Shown in pieces: positions 28,097-37,006 of a stretch of DNA of 64,000 nucleotides (within the stretch, counting starts at the first letter, position 1; the number at the start of each line of letters is the position of its first letter). Position numbers and translations under genes: made by a program. The DNA comes from Sphingobium sp. TKS (GTDB taxonomy: Bacteria > Pseudomonadota > Alphaproteobacteria > Sphingomonadales > Sphingomonadaceae), in the NCBI RefSeq assembly GCF_001563265.1, contig NZ_CP005085.1, positions 456,615 to 520,614 on the forward strand. Reading direction: 5' to 3'. The notes under the pieces are model-generated. The model had not been told where the DNA came from. It ran no database searches and was given only the letters and a program-made list of their open reading frames with translations.

Positions 28097-28126
28097 TGTT
28101 AGATAATAGCACGCTTTTTTCTAACA
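28097..28126 (-). promoter_or_regulatory. Candidate AbiE operator/promoter
   Basis: A 7-bp inverted repeat, TGTTAGA ... TCTAACA, with 16 bp between the arms, lies 17-46 bp upstream of the AbiEi ATG in an unusually AT-rich patch. AbiEi proteins autoregulate through inverted repeats overlapping the promoter, so this is the likely binding site. A TATTAT between the arms on the minus strand could be a -10 element. Confidence 0.5.
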
Positions 28127-28248
28127 AGCTAGAAGCGCGTATCAGCGCCTAAATTCGCTATTTTCCAAGATATTTTGGCATCGCATCCAGATAGGATGCC
28201 AAGGCCACACAGGCAAGGTAGGCAAGCCGCCCGCGGGAGCGCCGGCCA

Positions 28249-29370
28249 TCATCGTTCCCGATCCCGGTGAGGCGGTGGCCGCCCCTCGTCCGCACCTGTG
28301 GGCGGCGAAACGCCCTCCGGCTCGTTTCGGCGCTCCTGCGGCGGCCGTTCGGATTGCAGTATCTCCCGTGCGCGCGCGAGCCGCCGCGACACCGCCGGCG
28401 GCATCGCCGCCAGAAAGCCGGCGATTTCCTGCCCCAAGGCCCGATCTTCCGGTTTTCCGGTGGCGGCGAGCGCGACGGCGGCCTCGGCATAGGCGCCGCG
28501 GATCTGCTTCTGGCGCGCCAGCGCCATGACATCTTCCGGCCGGCGCTCCTGGTCGGCCGCACGCACGAAGCTTTGCGCCCGCAGTTCGTTGAGCTGCGCG
28601 AGATTGAGCCTGCGCCCCTCGGCCCCAAGCCGGGCATCGAGATGGAGCGCGGCTGACCGCACGCGCTTCTGGACATGACCGCGCGCCCGCCGGGGTGTCG
28701 CTTCCGCCGCGACACCGCGCGCGCGCAGCTCATGCGCGAAGGTCTCACGCATATGATGGAGATCCGCCTTGCGCGGATTGAAGCGGGTTCCGTCCGCCCC
28801 TTCGGTCGCCACCGTCAGATGGACGTGGGGATGATCGGTGTCGGTATGGAGCGCCAGCATATAGGCATGGTTCCCCTCGAACAGGATTCGCGCGAATGCC
28901 TGCGCCGCATCATGGAGCGTCTCGGCGTCGGTCGATCCCCCGGGCATCGACAGCACCAGCGACATCGACGTCGGCCGTTCCCGGCCATGTTCGTTCATGG
29001 CCTCGTCGAGCATCGCCCAGTCCTGAGCGATCGCCTTGAGCCGATCCGGCTCGGTGATAATCTCGCCCTCGCTCGATCGGACGGCGAGCTTCCCGTGGCG
29101 CGCCACATAGCCGAAATGCTCGGCGACATGATGAGCGCCATATTGCTTGCCGGAGACCTTCACCATCACCTCGGGCGCCTTGCGCACGATCCGCTCGAGC
29201 TTGGCGCGCGCCTCGGCCTGGCCCATCGACATCGGCCGGGCGGCCCCGCCCCCGCTTCCGCCCGGTTTGATCCGAACATAGGCGCCGCGCAGGGTCCGCT
29301 TGCCGCCTGCCGGCGGCCGCCAGGCCTCCATCAGGCTGGGAAGCGGGAGAACCCCCTCCTCCTCACGCAT
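28249..29370 (-). CDS. Relaxase / mobilisation nuclease
   Basis: A 373-residue relaxase. The three-His metal motif is ALHTDTDHPHVHLTVATEG, and an upstream AEHFGYVARHGKL segment carries a candidate nucleophilic Tyr. It would nick oriT and lead the strand into the VirB/VirD4 channel. The C-terminal part is basic, Arg/Pro rich. The ATG at 29370 overlaps the end of the upstream MobC-like gene by 8 bp. It lacks a helicase or LPD7 extension; an LPD7 protein is coded separately at 12418-13302. Confidence 0.83.
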   Translation of the reverse strand: MREEEGVLPLPSLMEAWRPPAGGKRTLRGAYVRIKPGGSGGGAARPMSMGQAEARAKLERIVRKAPEVMVKVSGKQYGAHHVAEHFGYVARHGKLAVRSSEGEIITEPDRLKAIAQDWAMLDEAMNEHGRERPTSMSLVLSMPGGSTDAETLHDAAQAFARILFEGNHAYMLALHTDTDHPHVHLTVATEGADGTRFNPRKADLHHMRETFAHELRARGVAAEATPRRARGHVQKRVRSAALHLDARLGAEGRRLNLAQLNELRAQSFVRAADQERRPEDVMALARQKQIRGAYAEAAVALAATGKPEDRALGQEIAGFLAAMPPAVSRRLARAREILQSERPPQERRNEPEGVSPPTGADEGRPPPHRDRER

Positions 29371-29899
29371 CGGCCATGTCCCAGTAGCGAAGATCGCCCT
29401 TGAGCGCGGCCCCGAGACCGGCGAGCGCATCGACGATCTCGGACCTAAAGCTTGCGACCCTGGCCGCTTCCCGCGCGACGTCGAGGCCGGATTCGACCAT
29501 CACCGAGGCGTTGAGCGCGCGGGTCGCCTGGTTGAGGTTGATCCCGATCCGATTGAGCTCGCGCCACGCCTGCGCGACGGCCGCCCGCTCCTCGCGCGGC
29601 AAGGGCGCGTTTGCGCGCAAGCGCCGCGCCAGCAACGTGGTGATCCAGTCGGTACGCTTCATCCCCAGCACATCCGCCGCGCGGTCGAGCGCGGCGATCT
29701 CTTCCGGGATCAGCCGAACCTCGACCCGGCAGGTTGCGCGCTGGCGGGCGCGCGGCGCCTGATGCCCCTCCCCCGCCTCCATGGCCAAGGCGTCACCGAT
29801 CAAGCGGCGCAGCAGCGCCGAGCGGCCGCCCGATACCGCCGCGAGCGCGGCGAAACGCTGGGCGACATCATCGTCGAGCCGAAAGGTGAGGACGGGCAT
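29363..29899 (-). CDS. MobC-like ribbon-helix-helix relaxosome protein
   Basis: A 178-residue protein from the chosen start. MPVLTFRLDDDVAQRFAALA at the start is a ribbon-helix-helix DNA-binding segment. A second half (VEVRLIPEEIAALDRAAD, then ELNRIGINLNQATRALN) matches MobC-type relaxosome accessory proteins. It should bind oriT and help the relaxase. ATG 29899 places the RHH strand at the N-terminus; ATG 29923 and 29962 are in frame. Confidence 0.72.
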   Translation of the reverse strand: MPVLTFRLDDDVAQRFAALAAVSGGRSALLRRLIGDALAMEAGEGHQAPRARQRATCRVEVRLIPEEIAALDRAADVLGMKRTDWITTLLARRLRANAPLPREERAAVAQAWRELNRIGINLNQATRALNASVMVESGLDVAREAARVASFRSEIVDALAGLGAALKGDLRYWDMADA

Positions 29900-29970
29900 G
29901 TCCCCAACGCTATTGTCATACATCCCCGGCGCCAAGCCTATCCGGCCCTTACCTTTACTCAACTCATCTT

Positions 29971-29992
29971 ATAGTCTGCTTGGGCAGACTAT
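29971..29992. promoter_or_regulatory. Palindrome, copy 1 (mob side)
   Basis: ATAGTCTGC and GCAGACTAT form perfect 9-bp arms around a 4-base centre (TTGG). The site is 72-93 bp upstream of the MobC-like start. The same core recurs at 32155-32188 upstream of the par operon, so both may be bound by one regulator or by the partition protein. Confidence 0.6.
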
Positions 29993-30083
29993 TGTTCTTC
30001 GGCCAGCGAACCCCTCTCGAACACCGATCGTCCGCAGCAAGGGGCGGCGCCTTCGGCGCTGCCCCCGCCCATCGACACGAAAA

Positions 30084-30109
30084 GGGCCGCACCCCGAAGG
30101 GTACGGCCC
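30084..30109 (-). terminator. Rho-independent terminator of the parAB operon
   Basis: Read on the minus strand, GGGCCGTACCC, a TTCGG loop and GGTGCGGCCC form a stable stem, followed immediately by TTTT. It begins about 20 bp after the parB stop. Confidence 0.75.
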
Positions 30110-30129
30110 AAACCATCGTGCAAGATAAA

Positions 30130-31077
30130 CTACGAACGCGGAGGAGGCGGGTCAGTTGTTGGCAAGGCCTCGCTTCTCTCGCCGGTCGGACCGATCGACG
30201 AGGCAGCGACTTCACGCTCGCGGCCATCCTCGAAAATCACCGTGACCAAAGGCGCCAGCGGGAGCCACGCAGGGAAGCCGTCGACCAAGACCGGTAGTCT
30301 AGGAGATCGGATCGGCGCGGAGGGTTTGTCCGTGAGGCCCGATCGAACCGGATCGCGGTCGGTGGGGGCCAATGGCTGTGCCACAGGCGCCCGCGGAGGG
30401 ACCGGCGCCGGGTGCGTCTGCTTGAGTTCGGCGATGAAGCGCGATCCTGCGGCGAGCGTTGCGCCGGCGTCGCCCCAGCTGGCGACATAGGCCTCGACCT
30501 CGGCAGGGTAGTCCCTCGCCGTCCGGTGCAGATCATAGAGAAGGCGAATAGGCGCAAACGGCAGGGCCGCCTTGAGATAGGCCGGCATGTCGCCATAGGC
30601 GGCATAGAGCGAGACGAACTGCTTGGATCGGCCGAGTGCCGCCGCGATCTCGACCTGGTTCATCCCGCCCTTCAGCATCCGGGCGATCGCATGGGCGAGC
30701 TCGACCGACGACAGATTGGCGCGCTGGTCGTTCTCGACGATCTGGTCGGCCAGCAGTTGCACTCCCTCGCCGACCGGCACGACGATCGCGGGGATCGTGG
30801 CAAGGCCCGCCAGCTGCGATGCGCGGAAGCGGCGCTCGCCCAGACGTATCCGGTGCATGCCGTTCGCGTCGGGCGGCGTAACCGTGATCGGCTGCAGCAC
30901 GCCGCGCGACGCGATCGAGGCGGCCAGCTCGGCGAGCGCGTCATCGTCGAAGCTGCGCCGGGGATTGCCGGGGTCGGGCAGGATGCGCGCAAGTTCGATA
31001 TCCTCGACCCGGCGCGCCCGTTCATGGTCGCCGACAAGAAGTCCGAACTCCTCGATGCGCTCGTCGAACTTGCCCAT
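30130..31077 (-). CDS. parB: ParB/KorB-like partition protein
   Basis: A 315-residue centromere-binding partition protein. The ParB box is seen as LGERRFRASQLAGLATIPAI. The helix-turn-helix is MNQVEIAAALGRSKQFVSLY. A Pro-rich linker and a C-terminal domain follow (FPAWLPLAPLVTVIFEDG), as in KorB-type ParB proteins. The ATG at 31077 overlaps the parA stop by one base (TGATG); the longer open frame is parA shadow. Confidence 0.88.
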   Translation of the reverse strand: MGKFDERIEEFGLLVGDHERARRVEDIELARILPDPGNPRRSFDDDALAELAASIASRGVLQPITVTPPDANGMHRIRLGERRFRASQLAGLATIPAIVVPVGEGVQLLADQIVENDQRANLSSVELAHAIARMLKGGMNQVEIAAALGRSKQFVSLYAAYGDMPAYLKAALPFAPIRLLYDLHRTARDYPAEVEAYVASWGDAGATLAAGSRFIAELKQTHPAPVPPRAPVAQPLAPTDRDPVRSGLTDKPSAPIRSPRLPVLVDGFPAWLPLAPLVTVIFEDGREREVAASSIGPTGERSEALPTTDPPPPRS

Positions 31078-31841
31078 CAGGCGGCCGCGACCTCCTGGCT
31101 TGTCATGCGCCCCTCGATCTCGGCGAGCACCGCGCGGATCTCCTCGGCCGCCGCCTTGGCGCCGCTGCCGGTCTCCTGCCATACCGGACGATGATTTTCC
31201 GCGGCATGCTTGTAGGTCGGCCGCGCCTTGATGAAGGCCGGGAACATGAGCTTCTCGCCGACCGCATGCGCCAGCTTCACCGCATTCTCCATCTCGCGCC
31301 GGTCGAACGGATTGACCATCGAGGGGAGGAGCCCGAGGAAAGCGATCTTGCGGCCGGCGCGCGCGGCCTCGGCCTTGCGCAGCGCGGTCAGCAGCATCTT
31401 GGCGCATTCGACCGAATCCTCGGCAACCTGCACCGGCGCGATCACGGCATCGGCGACCGCCATCGCGCTCAAGGTGAGCTCGTCCCACTTGGGACCGGTA
31501 TCGATAACGCAATAGTCGAAATGCGGGCGGAGCGCCGGGAAGCGGCCGATGAAGTCGCGCACATCCTGCGCCGCCTTGACCATCTGGAGACGGGGATCGG
31601 CACCGAGCACGGTTAGCCCGGCCTGCCCGTCGGCGCACAGGGCAGCGGCAGGATCGAACAGGTCGGCGGAAAATCCGCCTTGCCGCTCGGCGCCCAGGCG
31701 CCGCGTCGAGCTGCCCTGCGGGTCGAGATCGACGAAGGCGACGCGGCGCTCAGGCGGTTCAGCAAGATACCAGGCGAGATGACTGGCGAGGAAGGTCTTG
31801 CCGACCCCGCCCTTGAGCAGGCTGACGACGATCGTCTTCAT
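31077..31841 (-). CDS. parA: ParA partition ATPase
   Basis: A 254-residue ParA/MinD-type ATPase. The deviant Walker A is LLKGGVGKTFLASHLAW (residues 9-25), Walker A' is VAFVDLDPQGSSTRR, and Walker B is FDYCVIDTGPKWDELT. It lacks an N-terminal HTH, so it is a small (type Ib-like) ParA that does not itself regulate the promoter. It forms an operon with parB and the small upstream gene. Confidence 0.92.
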   Translation of the reverse strand: MKTIVVSLLKGGVGKTFLASHLAWYLAEPPERRVAFVDLDPQGSSTRRLGAERQGGFSADLFDPAAALCADGQAGLTVLGADPRLQMVKAAQDVRDFIGRFPALRPHFDYCVIDTGPKWDELTLSAMAVADAVIAPVQVAEDSVECAKMLLTALRKAEAARAGRKIAFLGLLPSMVNPFDRREMENAVKLAHAVGEKLMFPAFIKARPTYKHAAENHRPVWQETGSGAKAAAEEIRAVLAEIEGRMTSQEVAAA

Positions 31842-31853
31842 GACCGCGGCACC

Positions 31854-32030
31854 TCAGCAATAGTCGTCAGGACCATCGCGCAGGTTGCGCTCATAATGAT
31901 CGCGCGAGGACCAGTCGCCGCCACCCCCAATGCCGGGACCGGCATAGCGGAACAGATAGACGGTGAGGGCGAAGCAGCCGAACGCGAAGAGAAACGCGTG
32001 ATCGGGATGCGCGGCGAAATATGCGGCCAT
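31854..32030 (-). CDS. Small single-pass membrane protein upstream of parA
   Basis: A 58-residue protein with one hydrophobic helix (HAFLFAFGCFALTVYLFRY) and a polar, Gly-rich tail ending RDHYERNLRDGPDDYC. A strong AAGGAGA ribosome site precedes its ATG. It is 12 bp upstream of parA and so likely co-transcribed. The function is unknown. Confidence 0.65.
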   Translation of the reverse strand: MAAYFAAHPDHAFLFAFGCFALTVYLFRYAGPGIGGGGDWSSRDHYERNLRDGPDDYC

Positions 32031-32154
32031 GATAAGTCTCCTTGGAGCCAGTGAACGGGCAAGCGAACGGCGCCACTGGCGCCGGCCACGCGCAATCGCG
32101 CGACATCTCGGACCCGCGCCCTCCCCTCCCGCATTTGCGGATGCGGCGTCCGTT

Positions 32155-32188
32155 GCCCGCATAGTCTGCTCAAGCAGACTATGCGGGC
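32155..32188. promoter_or_regulatory. Palindrome, copy 2 (par side)
   Basis: A near-perfect 34-bp dyad: 16-bp arms beginning GCCCGCATAGTCTGCT and a 2-bp centre (CA). The inner core is the same ATAGTCTGC/GCAGACTAT as copy 1 at 29971. It lies about 125 bp upstream of the first gene of the parAB unit. It could be a parS-type site or an operator. Confidence 0.65.
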
Positions 32189-32211
32189 CATCCCCCCGGT
32201 CGGGGGGATGG
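32188..32211. other. GC-rich hairpin downstream of the DUF3768 gene
   Basis: CCATCCCCCC, a 4-base loop and GGGGGGATGG form perfect 10-bp arms, directly after the DUF3768 stop on the minus strand. It has no T tract, so it may be a transcript-end stabiliser rather than an intrinsic terminator. Confidence 0.45.
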
Positions 32212-32221
32212 CTGCGCCGGA

Positions 32222-32614
32222 TCAATATTCGTCGGCCAGCAGGATAGTGAGCACGCGCGTCGTGACCTCGGGGTTCGCGGCATCCGGCGAGCCATAGGCG
32301 AGCTCGAGATCGTAATAGTCGATCTTCCAGTAGAGGATCGCATCCTCGAACTCGAAGCGGCCGAAATCATGCTCGTCGATCGGATCGTTGTCGGGCGTGA
32401 AGCTGTCATAGTCGCGCACGATCCGGAGGATCTCCGCGCGGCGGCGAAAGCCGCGGAACAGGGCGACGTCGCCGATCAGCGCCGCAACGCCCGCAGTCAT
32501 CACGATCTGGTTGCGGCCCGGGCTATGGATGGACCGGCGAAGCGCGTCATTGAGTTCGGCGACGCGGGCGATCCGCTCGGCCTGGCTCATCGCATTCGGG
32601 GAGGATTGGGACAT
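32222..32614 (-). CDS. DUF3768-family protein
   Basis: A 130-residue cytoplasmic protein of the DUF3768 type, common on alphaproteobacterial plasmids. Landmarks are RIARVAELNDALRRSI, QIVMTAGVAALIGDVALFRG, HDFGRFEFEDAILYWKIDYY and the C-terminal RVLTILLADEY. The function is unknown. AGGAG precedes the ATG. Confidence 0.8.
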   Translation of the reverse strand: MSQSSPNAMSQAERIARVAELNDALRRSIHSPGRNQIVMTAGVAALIGDVALFRGFRRRAEILRIVRDYDSFTPDNDPIDEHDFGRFEFEDAILYWKIDYYDLELAYGSPDAANPEVTTRVLTILLADEY

Positions 32615-32873
32615 GAGAACGCTCCTGATCTGTCCGGCCCCGCCCGCCGGGGCCTTCCGACAGGCGTGCCAAGGGCCGGCGGCAGAGCGCGGCCGCGCAC
32701 CGGCAGGGTCGCAACGGCAGTGGAGAAGCCCGCAAAGCGGGCTTGCGCGGGCGCGCGCGCCGGCCAGGCAAGCCGACAGGAGGAAGGTCTTGGCGGGCGG
32801 GATCGCGAAGAGATGATCGCGGTGTCCTGATTCTCTGGCTCCGCGGAGAGCCCGGCGCTATCCTCCGCCCATC

Positions 32874-33224
32874 ATGACGAGCAGCGCCACTCTCTTCCGC
32901 CTTGCCCCGGCCTGGACCGCGTCACTCCAGGCGATGCGGCTGCGCCAGATCCTCGTCCGATCGCAATGCCGCCGCTGCGGTGCGTTGATGCGCGAGGATG
33001 TCGATGCCCTGATCGGGCTCCATGGAGCAGGCGCCAGCCTCATCGACCGGCAGGCCCGATGCCGCATGGTCGGCTGCGACGGCGCGGCCTATTATCTCGC
33101 GGCGCGGGGCCATGACCGTCCCTGGCACATATTGCTGCACGATGAGCACCTGCGTGCGGGCCTGGCCAACTGCCCTCCAGCGCGCGGCGCGACCGGCCGG
33201 GCCATAGTTTGCGCGCAGGGTTGA
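32874..33224 (+). CDS. Small Cys-rich (zinc-ribbon-like) protein
   Basis: A 116-residue protein. The central part has CRRCGALM and, 30 residues later, RCRMVGCDGAAYYLA, a likely CxxC...CxxxxC metal site. The C-terminal part includes GHDRPWHILLHDEHLRAGL. It is not recognised beyond being a typical sphingomonad plasmid hypothetical. The group II intron begins 3 bp after its stop codon. Confidence 0.55.
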   Translation: MTSSATLFRLAPAWTASLQAMRLRQILVRSQCRRCGALMREDVDALIGLHGAGASLIDRQARCRMVGCDGAAYYLAARGHDRPWHILLHDEHLRAGLANCPPARGATGRAIVCAQG

Positions 33225-33876
33225 GAAGTGCGAGCAGTCACGGCAGGGATCGTCACCCGAATGGGCGTGCGCCGTTGTGGCGCGAAGAAGAAAGGAGTGT
33301 TCGAATGAACTGAGCTTACTGGCGTAGCTTATGCCTGACCGACTTACCGGTGCTGGTGATGAACCGGCTGAGATTCCGAAAGGGAAACGGGACCATAGCA
33401 TGTCGGGGAATGGATCGAAGTCGGGTGCCGCAACCTGACGGTTGACCAACAGGCAAGGTGTGCATGGTGAAGACTGGATTGTCTGAATCCCAGATTCCAG
33501 CGGCTATCAGGTTGGCGATGGTGAACGCGGTTGTCACACCATTCCGAGCGGAGCGAGGAGCACGTCCTAGTGAATCGCTGCCAGTCCGCTCGGCGCAGCC
33601 CCGGTAAGGGGATTAAGGAAACGAACGGGGCACCTAAACACGCCGCGACTCCTCACTCGCGCAACTGCGGGATCGCCTAAACAGGACGGCTTGTTCGGAC
33701 CTGCATGGCGACGGAGCCGTCATAGTAGTCAAATGCCCGGTGTAATGGCCGGGATAGCCGCCGCGAGGCGGACGGAGCAGCGGTATAAGCGGGAGTGATC
33801 CTTGTCGAAATCCGCAGCATCCGGGCGAAGGACGGCAGTTCTGTAACCTCGATGGATCAAGGGAAAGGGATTGCTG

Positions 33877-35742
33877 ATGCAGACCGCTACTATCCTGAGA
33901 CGGATCGAGACGCTTCCGGCCCTGTCGCGGGCGGGCAAGCGGATCAATGGTCTCCACCGCCTCATGCGGTACCGCTGCTTATATGAGCGGGCCTATGACA
34001 GAGTATCCCGGAATCGGGGTGCCATGACGCCGGGAGTAGACGGCCAGACCTTCGACGGCATGACGCTGGCAAGGCTTGATCGTCTGGTCGAACGCGTGGC
34101 GGATGGCCGTTACCGCCCTCGTCCAGTGCGGCGGGTCTATATCCCCAAGGGCAATGGTAAAATGCGCCCATTGGGCATCCCTACGGCGGATGATCGCATC
34201 GTTCAGGAGGCGGCGAGAATGATCCTCGCGGCGATCTATGAGCCTGTGTTCTCGAAACATAGTCATGGGTTCCGCGCGGGTCGCTCCTGCCACACGGCTC
34301 TCGAGGAGATCCGCAAAACCTGGACGGGTGCGAAATGGCTGATCGAAGTGGATGTTCGCGGGTTCTTCGACAACATCGACCATGACATCCTGCTCGGCCT
34401 CTTGGCCCGGCGCATCGATGATCCTGTGTTCATCGATCTGATCGGAACAATGCTCAAGGCAGGGTGCATGGACGAATGGAAGTTCGAACGGACCTATAGC
34501 GGCACTCCACAGGGCGGGGTCATCTCGCCCTTGCTTGCCAACATCTATCTCCATGAGCTTGACTTGTTCATGGAGGAAATGCGGGCGGGCTTCGACAAGG
34601 GCGTCAAACGGCGGGCCAATCCTGCCTATGCTGCTCAGGGCCAGCAGATCGCCGCACTTCGTAAGAAGATCGACGCAATCCGTGCCGGTGGCGCGGACGA
34701 GGCAGAAGTCCGGGCCTGTCTGGCTCGGATCGAAGCCATCAATCGGGATCGACGGAAAATATCATCCGTCGATCAAATGGACCCCAACTTCCGCCGCCTG
34801 CGCTATTGCCGCTATGCCGACGACTTCCTTGTCGGTGTGATCGGCAGCAAGGCGGACGCCGTCCGGATCATGGCCGATATACAGCACTTCCTCGCTGAGC
34901 GGCTCAATCTGGCGGTATCACCGGAGAAAACCGGGGTTCGCGATGCGTCGAAGGGATCGCCGTTCCTTGGCTTCCATGTATGCGCCTTCACGTTGCGCTC
35001 CGCCGGCACGATGGCGGGACGGCAGAAGGTCGGCGGTGGGATGCGTCGCGTCCTTCGTCGGCCAACGCGGGGGAATATCAAGCTGTGGGTGCCACGGGAT
35101 CGGGTCTATGGGTTCTGCAGGCGGAAAAAGCTCGGCAACCTCGACAAGAGGAATGGCCGAGCACGTCCGCAGTTCCTCGACTCCAGTGTCGCGGAAATTA
35201 TCGTTGCCTATAACTCGGAGTTCTGTGGCTTCGCCAACTATTATGCGATCGCCGACGGCGTAAAAGCGTCGCTCGACAAACTTGAGCTGGTCATGTTCAG
35301 GAGCTTGTTGGCGACGATAGCCTGTCGACGGCGTACGAGTAGAAAGCAGGTCATGAAATCCCTGAAAATGGGGGCGGACTATGGTGTCACCACCACGGTC
35401 CGGGGCAAACCGCGCGTCCACAAGGTGTGGAAGCTGAAACATCTGATCGTGAAGACGTGGGGCAATCCCATCGTCGATACCATCACGGTCGGCTCGCGCA
35501 TTGCGCAGAGTTCGAACGACCTCGTTACCCGCCTCACCGCTGAAGAATGCCAAGCATGCGGCGATACCGATGGACCGTTCGAGATGCATCATCCCAACCG
35601 CCTGAAAGACAAACGGGGCGACCAACTGACACTGTGGAAACAATCGGCGCGGCGGCGCAGGACCATCGTTCTGTGCCGCAAATGTCACGTCGCACACCAT
35701 GGTGGTCGGATGCCCGACAGAATGGAGAGCCGTGTGCATTGA
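33877..35742 (+). CDS. ltrA: Group II intron-encoded reverse transcriptase/maturase/endonuclease
   Basis: A 621-residue intron-encoded protein with reverse transcriptase, maturase and HNH endonuclease domains. RT motifs include [51 protein letters not shown] and the catalytic [12 protein letters not shown]. The C-terminal HNH domain has two zinc knuckles ([15 protein letters not shown] and [11 protein letters not shown]). ATG 33877 has a purine-rich ribosome site; TTG 33871 is in frame. The stop codon lies inside domain V of the intron. Confidence 0.92.
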   Translation: MQTATILRRIETLPALSRAGKRINGLHRLMRYRCLYERAYDRVSRNRGAMTPGVDGQTFDGMTLARLDRLVERVADGRYRPRPVRRVYIPKGNGKMRPLGIPTADDRIVQEAARMILAAIYEPVFSKHSHGFRAGRSCHTALEEIRKTWTGAKWLIEVDVRGFFDNIDHDILLGLLARRIDDPVFIDLIGTMLKAGCMDEWKFERTYSGTPQGGVISPLLANIYLHELDLFMEEMRAGFDKGVKRRANPAYAAQGQQIAALRKKIDAIRAGGADEAEVRACLARIEAINRDRRKISSVDQMDPNFRRLRYCRYADDFLVGVIGSKADAVRIMADIQHFLAERLNLAVSPEKTGVRDASKGSPFLGFHVCAFTLRSAGTMAGRQKVGGGMRRVLRRPTRGNIKLWVPRDRVYGFCRRKKLGNLDKRNGRARPQFLDSSVAEIIVAYNSEFCGFANYYAIADGVKASLDKLELVMFRSLLATIACRRRTSRKQVMKSLKMGADYGVTTTVRGKPRVHKVWKLKHLIVKTWGNPIVDTITVGSRIAQSSNDLVTRLTAEECQACGDTDGPFEMHHPNRLKDKRGDQLTLWKQSARRRRTIVLCRKCHVAHHGGRMPDRMESRVH

Positions 35743-35760
35743 AAGGTGCAAGCACGGTTC
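35727..35760 (+). ncRNA. Group II intron domain V
   Basis: A 34-nt hairpin starting GAGCCGTGTGC and ending AGCACGGTTC with a GAAA near the tip. This is the canonical length and the catalytic heart of the ribozyme. The last 16 bases of the RT coding sequence overlap it. Confidence 0.85.
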
Positions 35761-35907
35761 GGGGGGAGGCGCTGGGGCGTCCTCGAAAGAGGCGTCTCGC
35801 GCCCACCCTACTGAGACTTGGCACAAGGCTCAGGGCGAAGCCTAGAGCCCGGTCCGGCCGCGCCGGAGCCGCCATTCTCAGCGCATAGATGCAGAGAAAT
35901 CCGACTT

Positions 35908-36429
35908 TCAGACGGCAACCGCCCGTCGCAGATTGCCAAGTGCAGAACACAATTTCTGCGATACCTTACGGAGCTGCTGAAGCCTCTCCGCCGCCTCGTT
36001 CTCTTCGATCACGAGCGTCGAACGATCAGCCTGCCGTGCCCGGATCGCGATCACACGAAAGATGGCGGCCCATCGACTGGTCCGTTCGACTGTCAGCTTC
36101 GCCTGGCCATGGGCGAGCATCGTGCGCAGCCCTTCCTGGTGCCGAAATTCCGCCAGCAGGCTCGCGACACCCTTTCCCTCCACGGAAAAGGGGCCGCCCT
36201 CATTGACGAGTGCAGCAAGGTCATCGAGCCGTTGCCCGACCAAATGCCGTAGCTTCACCGACTGTCCTCGTCCCGGCTGAGCGCTCAGATGCAGCAAAGT
36301 CTCGGTAACGGCCACCTCCACCGCGGCGAAGCATTGCAGACAGGCACCGCGCCAGGCGTTCACCTCCTGGGTGACGCGCGCCCACAGGGCATCATCGCCG
36401 GCATTCGCTATCGCAGCCTCAATCGTCAT
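35908..36429 (-). CDS. Hypothetical helical protein
   Basis: A 173-residue protein, mostly alpha-helical by composition. Segments such as ACLQCFAAVEVAVTETLLHL and KLRHLVGQRLDDLAALVNEG suggest a four-helix or HEPN-like bundle with a possible R-x-M-L-A-H motif (LRTMLAHGQAKL). No family is recognised with confidence. The ATG at 36429 is the first in a plausible reading; the longer open frame upstream is Arg-rich noise. Confidence 0.55.
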   Translation of the reverse strand: MTIEAAIANAGDDALWARVTQEVNAWRGACLQCFAAVEVAVTETLLHLSAQPGRGQSVKLRHLVGQRLDDLAALVNEGGPFSVEGKGVASLLAEFRHQEGLRTMLAHGQAKLTVERTSRWAAIFRVIAIRARQADRSTLVIEENEAAERLQQLRKVSQKLCSALGNLRRAVAV

Positions 36430-36536
36430 TATCGCAGCATAGTCGCGGCATCTGAACAATCGGTTCTCGTCTTCGGCGCAAGCCGCGAGCGAAGCGCGGG
36501 GAATAACCGGGAGCCGAGCGGCTCCCGGTCGAGCCG

Positions 36537-36701
36537 TCAGGCAAAGGGATCGAATTCGGTGACGATGGCGACGCTGCCGTCGGCGTCTTCGGCGGTGATA
36601 ACCCCGTAATGCTGCCCGATCGCGATGACGAAGGTGACCATCATGAGGCTGCGCGAGAGGCTGAAGGCGTGGCGGCGAGCGATTGCGATGTCGGTGAACA
36701 T
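36537..36701 (-). CDS. Small hypothetical protein
   Basis: A 54-residue protein with a central hydrophobic stretch (LMMVTFVIAIGQHYGVI) and an acidic tail (AEDADGSVAIVTEFDPFA). An AAAGGAG ribosome site lies 8 bp before the ATG, which supports translation. The function is unknown. Confidence 0.5.
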   Translation of the reverse strand: MFTDIAIARRHAFSLSRSLMMVTFVIAIGQHYGVITAEDADGSVAIVTEFDPFA

Positions 36702-37006
36702 GTCGAGGCTCCTTTGCGCGCCGGCGGGTTCGTCCCGCTCGACAGGCGCCCGATGTGTCCGGCCGGTGGCCGCGATCACTTTTTTGGCTGGAGGCCCAAA
36801 AAGCCGTAGCGAAGCGACCGGACCCCTTGCGGGTTGATCGCAAAAGGTCACCGGGTGGACCAAGGATCGCGCCGATTGAGAGCGGGCGAACCCGCCGGCC
36901 AGGAGGCCAGGTCCCCGCCGATGTCGCGCCCCACCCCTTGCCCTGCCTGCCGCTCCATCCAACGGGTCCGGATGACAGGCCGCCGCTTGTCGGTTAGCCC
37001 CGCCGG
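36702..37006. other. Non-coding gap with divergent leaders
   Basis: About 300 GC-rich bases between a minus-strand and a plus-strand gene, so promoters for both probably lie here. A CACCCCTTG string near 36935 resembles part of the leader shared by the ssb and DUF2493 genes. No gene is seen. Confidence 0.4.

Larger units (their letters stand above)
29900..30129. other. Intergenic region upstream of mobC: candidate oriT
   Basis: The 230 bases between the MobC-like gene and parB hold a long palindrome (29971-29992), a strong GC hairpin at 30041-30065 (GGGGCGGCGCC, TTC loop, GGCGCTGCCCC) and the parB terminator. oriT usually lies directly upstream of mobC/relaxase genes, so this is the best candidate. 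No nic site can be fixed from sequence alone. Confidence 0.4.
33228..35811 (+). mobile_element. Group II intron with reverse transcriptase
   Basis: A self-splicing retroelement of about 2.6 kb. The 5' end is placed at GTGCG (33228), the group II consensus. About 650 bases of ribozyme domains I-IV precede the RT gene. The 3' end has a canonical 34-nt domain V (35727-35760) and a domain VI stem (GGCGC ... GCGCC) ending at about CTAC 35811. Exact ends are inferred from consensus. It sits between small plasmid genes on the plus strand and breaks no visible gene. Confidence 0.8.

Noticed and set aside
28097..28126. Rho-independent terminator
   Set aside because: The stem is short, the spacer long (16 bp) and it is immediately upstream of the antitoxin start, so an operator fits better.
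32188..32211. Intrinsic terminator
   Set aside because: The stem is strong but no T tract follows on either strand, so it is listed only as a hairpin.
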